Positions 5,009 through 6,373 of a stretch of 6,373 bases of DNA are shown in pieces (within the stretch, counting starts at the first letter, position 1; each line of letters begins with the position of its first letter). A program made the translations under genes and the position numbers. Source of the stretch: Phycisphaerae bacterium (GTDB taxonomy: Bacteria > Planctomycetota > Phycisphaerae > Phycisphaerales > SM1A02); the NCBI GenBank assembly GCA_030432455.1, contig JAUIHC010000178.1, positions 1 to 6,373 on the forward strand, read 5' to 3'. The notes under the pieces were generated by a model, which made no database searches, was not told the DNA's origin, and saw nothing but the letters and a program-made list of their open reading frames with translations.

Positions 5009-5038
5009 CGACCGCCGCATCCGGAGACGCGGCGGTCG
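5009..5038 (-). terminator. Hairpin after the dockerin-tailed gene
   Basis: A perfect 10-bp stem, CGACCGCCGC (5009-5018) with GCGGCGGTCG (5029-5038), encloses a 10-nt loop. It lies about 40 nt beyond the stop codon of the secreted protein gene, in the 117-bp gap before mqnD. On the minus strand it is followed by TCTTCC, a weak T-tract, so it may be an intrinsic terminator or an RNA-stabilising hairpin. Confidence 0.5.
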
Positions 5039-5078
5039 GTGGTTCACATCTGATGAGGCGATCGCGGGATGGCGTCGA

Positions 5079-5906
5079 TCAGCCCCAGTCGGCGAGCATC
5101 AGACCGAGGTCGGCACCGGTCACCTGACCGTCGCCGTTGAGGTCCTCGGGGCAGCCCGAGCAGGGCCCCCACGAGGCGAGCAACAGGCCGAGGTCCGCGC
5201 CGTTGACCTGACCATCGCCGTTGAGATCGCTGGCCGGACCGTTGGAGACGAGTAGCCCCGACATCGTGATCCCGCCCAGATCGACGTTCGCCGTGATGAT
5301 CACGGCGTTCACGCCCACGGGCAGATCCTCGGGGGGAATCTCGAACGTGATCGGATCGAGAAAGATGTTCGACAGCACGAGATCGTCACCACTCGCCGAG
5401 ACGCCGGTGCCGAAGGAATAGACGTCCGGCACCACGTTCGAGCCGGAGATGTCGGCGAGACCGCTCACCTGATAGTCGAAGCTCGACACGAACGGCGCCT
5501 TCGGGTACGAGGCGTTCCCGCCCTTGACCGGACCGGAGACACCGCCGGCATCGAGGCCGATCAGGAAGTTCGAGACCGAGACGTCGAGGCTCTGGCAGCC
5601 GATGATCGGCAGGCAGAAGAACTCGTAGCTGAAGTCGGCGGCGCCGAGATCGAAGCTGAGCGACGGCATCGCGAGGCTCAGGAACGGCGGTGCGTCCGCA
5701 CCGACCACCGCCACGCCGACGCCCTCGAGGGTCTTGGTCGCGGAGTCGGCGTCGGTGTCGGTTCCGAAACTGGTGTCGATGGAGACCACCAGTTCGACGG
5801 TGACGGTGGACCCGGGATCCACGACGAGATCGGCCGTGCTCTCGGCGGTCGCCGTCGCGGCGAAGGCGGCGGTCGAGAGAACCGTCGCAACGAGGTACTG
5901 ACGCAT
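5079..5906 (-). CDS. Secreted protein with twin dockerin-like C-terminal repeats
   Basis: The product is a 275-residue exported protein of unknown function. A signal peptide covers residues 1-21 (likely cut at ATA|ES). Residues about 22-220 are rich in Ser, Val, Gly and Asp in alternating beta-strand style, with one cysteine pair (C98, C104); no catalytic motif is visible. The C-terminus is two near-identical dockerin type I-like calcium loops, residues 227-247 and 255-275 (DLNGDGQV-x-GADLG-LA-WG), with D227/N229/D231/D238 and D255/N257/D259/D266 as likely ligands. They are joined by PCSGCPE and end at the last residue. Tails of this form are frequent on Phycisphaerae surface or secreted proteins and are not proof of a cellulosome. 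The start at 5906 is supported by GGAG 7 nt upstream. The role is perhaps envelope or extracellular matrix (inference). Confidence 0.88.
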   Translation of the reverse strand: MRQYLVATVLSTAAFAATATAESTADLVVDPGSTVTVELVVSIDTSFGTDTDADSATKTLEGVGVAVVGADAPPFLSLAMPSLSFDLGAADFSYEFFCLPIIGCQSLDVSVSNFLIGLDAGGVSGPVKGGNASYPKAPFVSSFDYQVSGLADISGSNVVPDVYSFGTGVSASGDDLVLSNIFLDPITFEIPPEDLPVGVNAVIITANVDLGGITMSGLLVSNGPASDLNGDGQVNGADLGLLLASWGPCSGCPEDLNGDGQVTGADLGLMLADWG

Positions 5907-6116
5907 CTGAGGACTCCGGAGAGTTGACGGGACGAGGGGCCATGAACACCGCCACCATCACCCGGCCCTGCAGGCCCAGGAATCATGGACGCGGTCCTTG
6001 AAGGCTACCGGGAGCCGCGCGGATTCCGCGCCTCGAAACCGCCGCCGTCCGCAAAAGTCCCCCGATGGGAGACCGCGTCCCAGCCTGCGCTCGGGATTCT
6101 GGATCAGGGCCGGGTC
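5907..6116. other. Intergenic region upstream of the dockerin-tailed gene
   Basis: These 210 bp lie between two minus-strand genes. They contain the hydrolase terminator-like hairpin (6053-6073), a small hairpin GCGCGG-ATT-CCGCGC (6017-6031) with no T-tract, and CCTGCAGG, an 8-bp palindrome near 5974. No convincing promoter for the secreted protein gene was found, although it should lie here. Confidence 0.6.
6053..6073 (-). terminator. Intrinsic terminator after the MBL-fold hydrolase
   Basis: On the minus strand GTCTCCC pairs with GGGGGAC (one G-T wobble) around ATC and is followed by TTTTGC. It lies about 43 nt past the hydrolase stop codon, so it probably ends that transcript before the dockerin-tailed gene. 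Confidence 0.55.
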
Positions 6117-6373
6117 CTAGAAGACGCCGGCGCCGTCCTGGAGGAAGGGGTTGCTCGCCCGCTCGCGGCCGATCGTGGTCGCCGGTCCGTGGCCCGGGAG
6201 GACCCGAACCTCGTCGGGAAGGGCCATCAGTCGCCGGAGCGAGGCCAGCATCGCCTGCGGATCCGAGGTCGGGAAGTCGACCCGGCCCATCGACCCGGCG
6301 AACAGCGTGTCGCCCGCGATCAGGGTGCCGGTCGGGCCGTGGAGGAATCCGCAGGACCCCGGGCTGTGGCCGG
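6117..6373 (-). CDS. MBL-fold hydrolase, C-terminal part (partial)
   Basis: The last 84 codons of a metallo-beta-lactamase-fold hydrolase run off the right edge, so the start and the N-terminal HxHxDH zinc motif are outside the window. What remains carries three metal-binding positions of the glyoxalase II-like group: the His of GHSPGS (residue 2 of the fragment), the Asp of GDTLF (21) and the His of LPGHGP (61). Around them are AGSMGRVDFP and the C-terminal TTIGRERASNPFL. This pattern resembles the small hydrolases annotated as GloB/YcbL-like, which hydrolyse S-D-lactoylglutathione or related thioesters; the true substrate cannot be told from this fragment. The TAG stop is at 6119-6117. A terminator-like hairpin follows, so it is not obviously cotranscribed with the dockerin-tailed gene. 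Confidence 0.9.
   Translation of the reverse strand, partial: GHSPGSCGFLHGPTGTLIAGDTLFAGSMGRVDFPTSDPQAMLASLRRLMALPDEVRVLPGHGPATTIGRERASNPFLQDGAGVF

Noticed and set aside
3117..5255. Very long plus-strand open frame of 712 codons opposite the ACT gene and mqnD
   Set aside because: It runs antisense through two clearly recognised genes, shows Arg/Gly/Ala-rich low-complexity translation, and is an expected high-GC shadow frame.

Overview
The window comes from a high-GC bacterium, most likely a planctomycete of the class Phycisphaerae. The best clue is a secreted protein that ends in two dockerin-like repeats (DLNGDGQVNGADLGLLLASWG type, joined by a PCSGCPE linker). That tail is, from general knowledge, characteristic of Phycisphaerae exported proteins. 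A futalosine-pathway menaquinone gene (mqnD) and mostly weak Shine-Dalgarno signals fit this. The assignment is inference from style and was not tested by a search.

Layout, left to right. Positions 1-331 are a non-coding tandem repeat array with a period near 129 bp; each unit carries a GC-rich hairpin with a CTTGC loop. Positions 332-440 hold a textbook minus-strand intrinsic terminator, a second hairpin and a possible minus-strand promoter, which together look like a small RNA gene of about 75 nt. Next comes a plus-strand, operon-like group of three genes: a tandem 6-pyruvoyl-tetrahydropterin synthase (PTPS)-family protein (589-1410), an exported cyclophilin-type peptidyl-prolyl isomerase (1425-2675) and a small CDGSH iron-sulfur protein (2714-2911).

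The convergent gap 2912-3485 has no gene. It holds a 7-bp tandem repeat, a palindromic element able to fold as a cloverleaf, a half copy of that element, and a second block of the 129-bp repeat family. This second block directly abuts the next gene and supplies its stop codon and apparent terminator.

From 3486 on, all genes are on the minus strand: a tandem ACT-domain protein (3950-3486), mqnD (4961-4059), the secreted dockerin-tailed protein (5906-5079), and the C-terminal 84 residues of a metallo-beta-lactamase-fold hydrolase that runs off the right edge (6373-6117). Terminator-like hairpins after the hydrolase and dockerin genes, and a promoter-like element overlapping the mqnD stop codon, suggest that these are mostly separate transcription units.

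The protein genes are mainly ordinary housekeeping or envelope genes. The unusual content is in the non-coding DNA: mosaic hairpin repeats with compensatory arm changes and a built-in alternative pairing, the cloverleaf element, and the orphan terminator/small RNA candidate. No transposase, integrase, CRISPR array or defence gene is visible.
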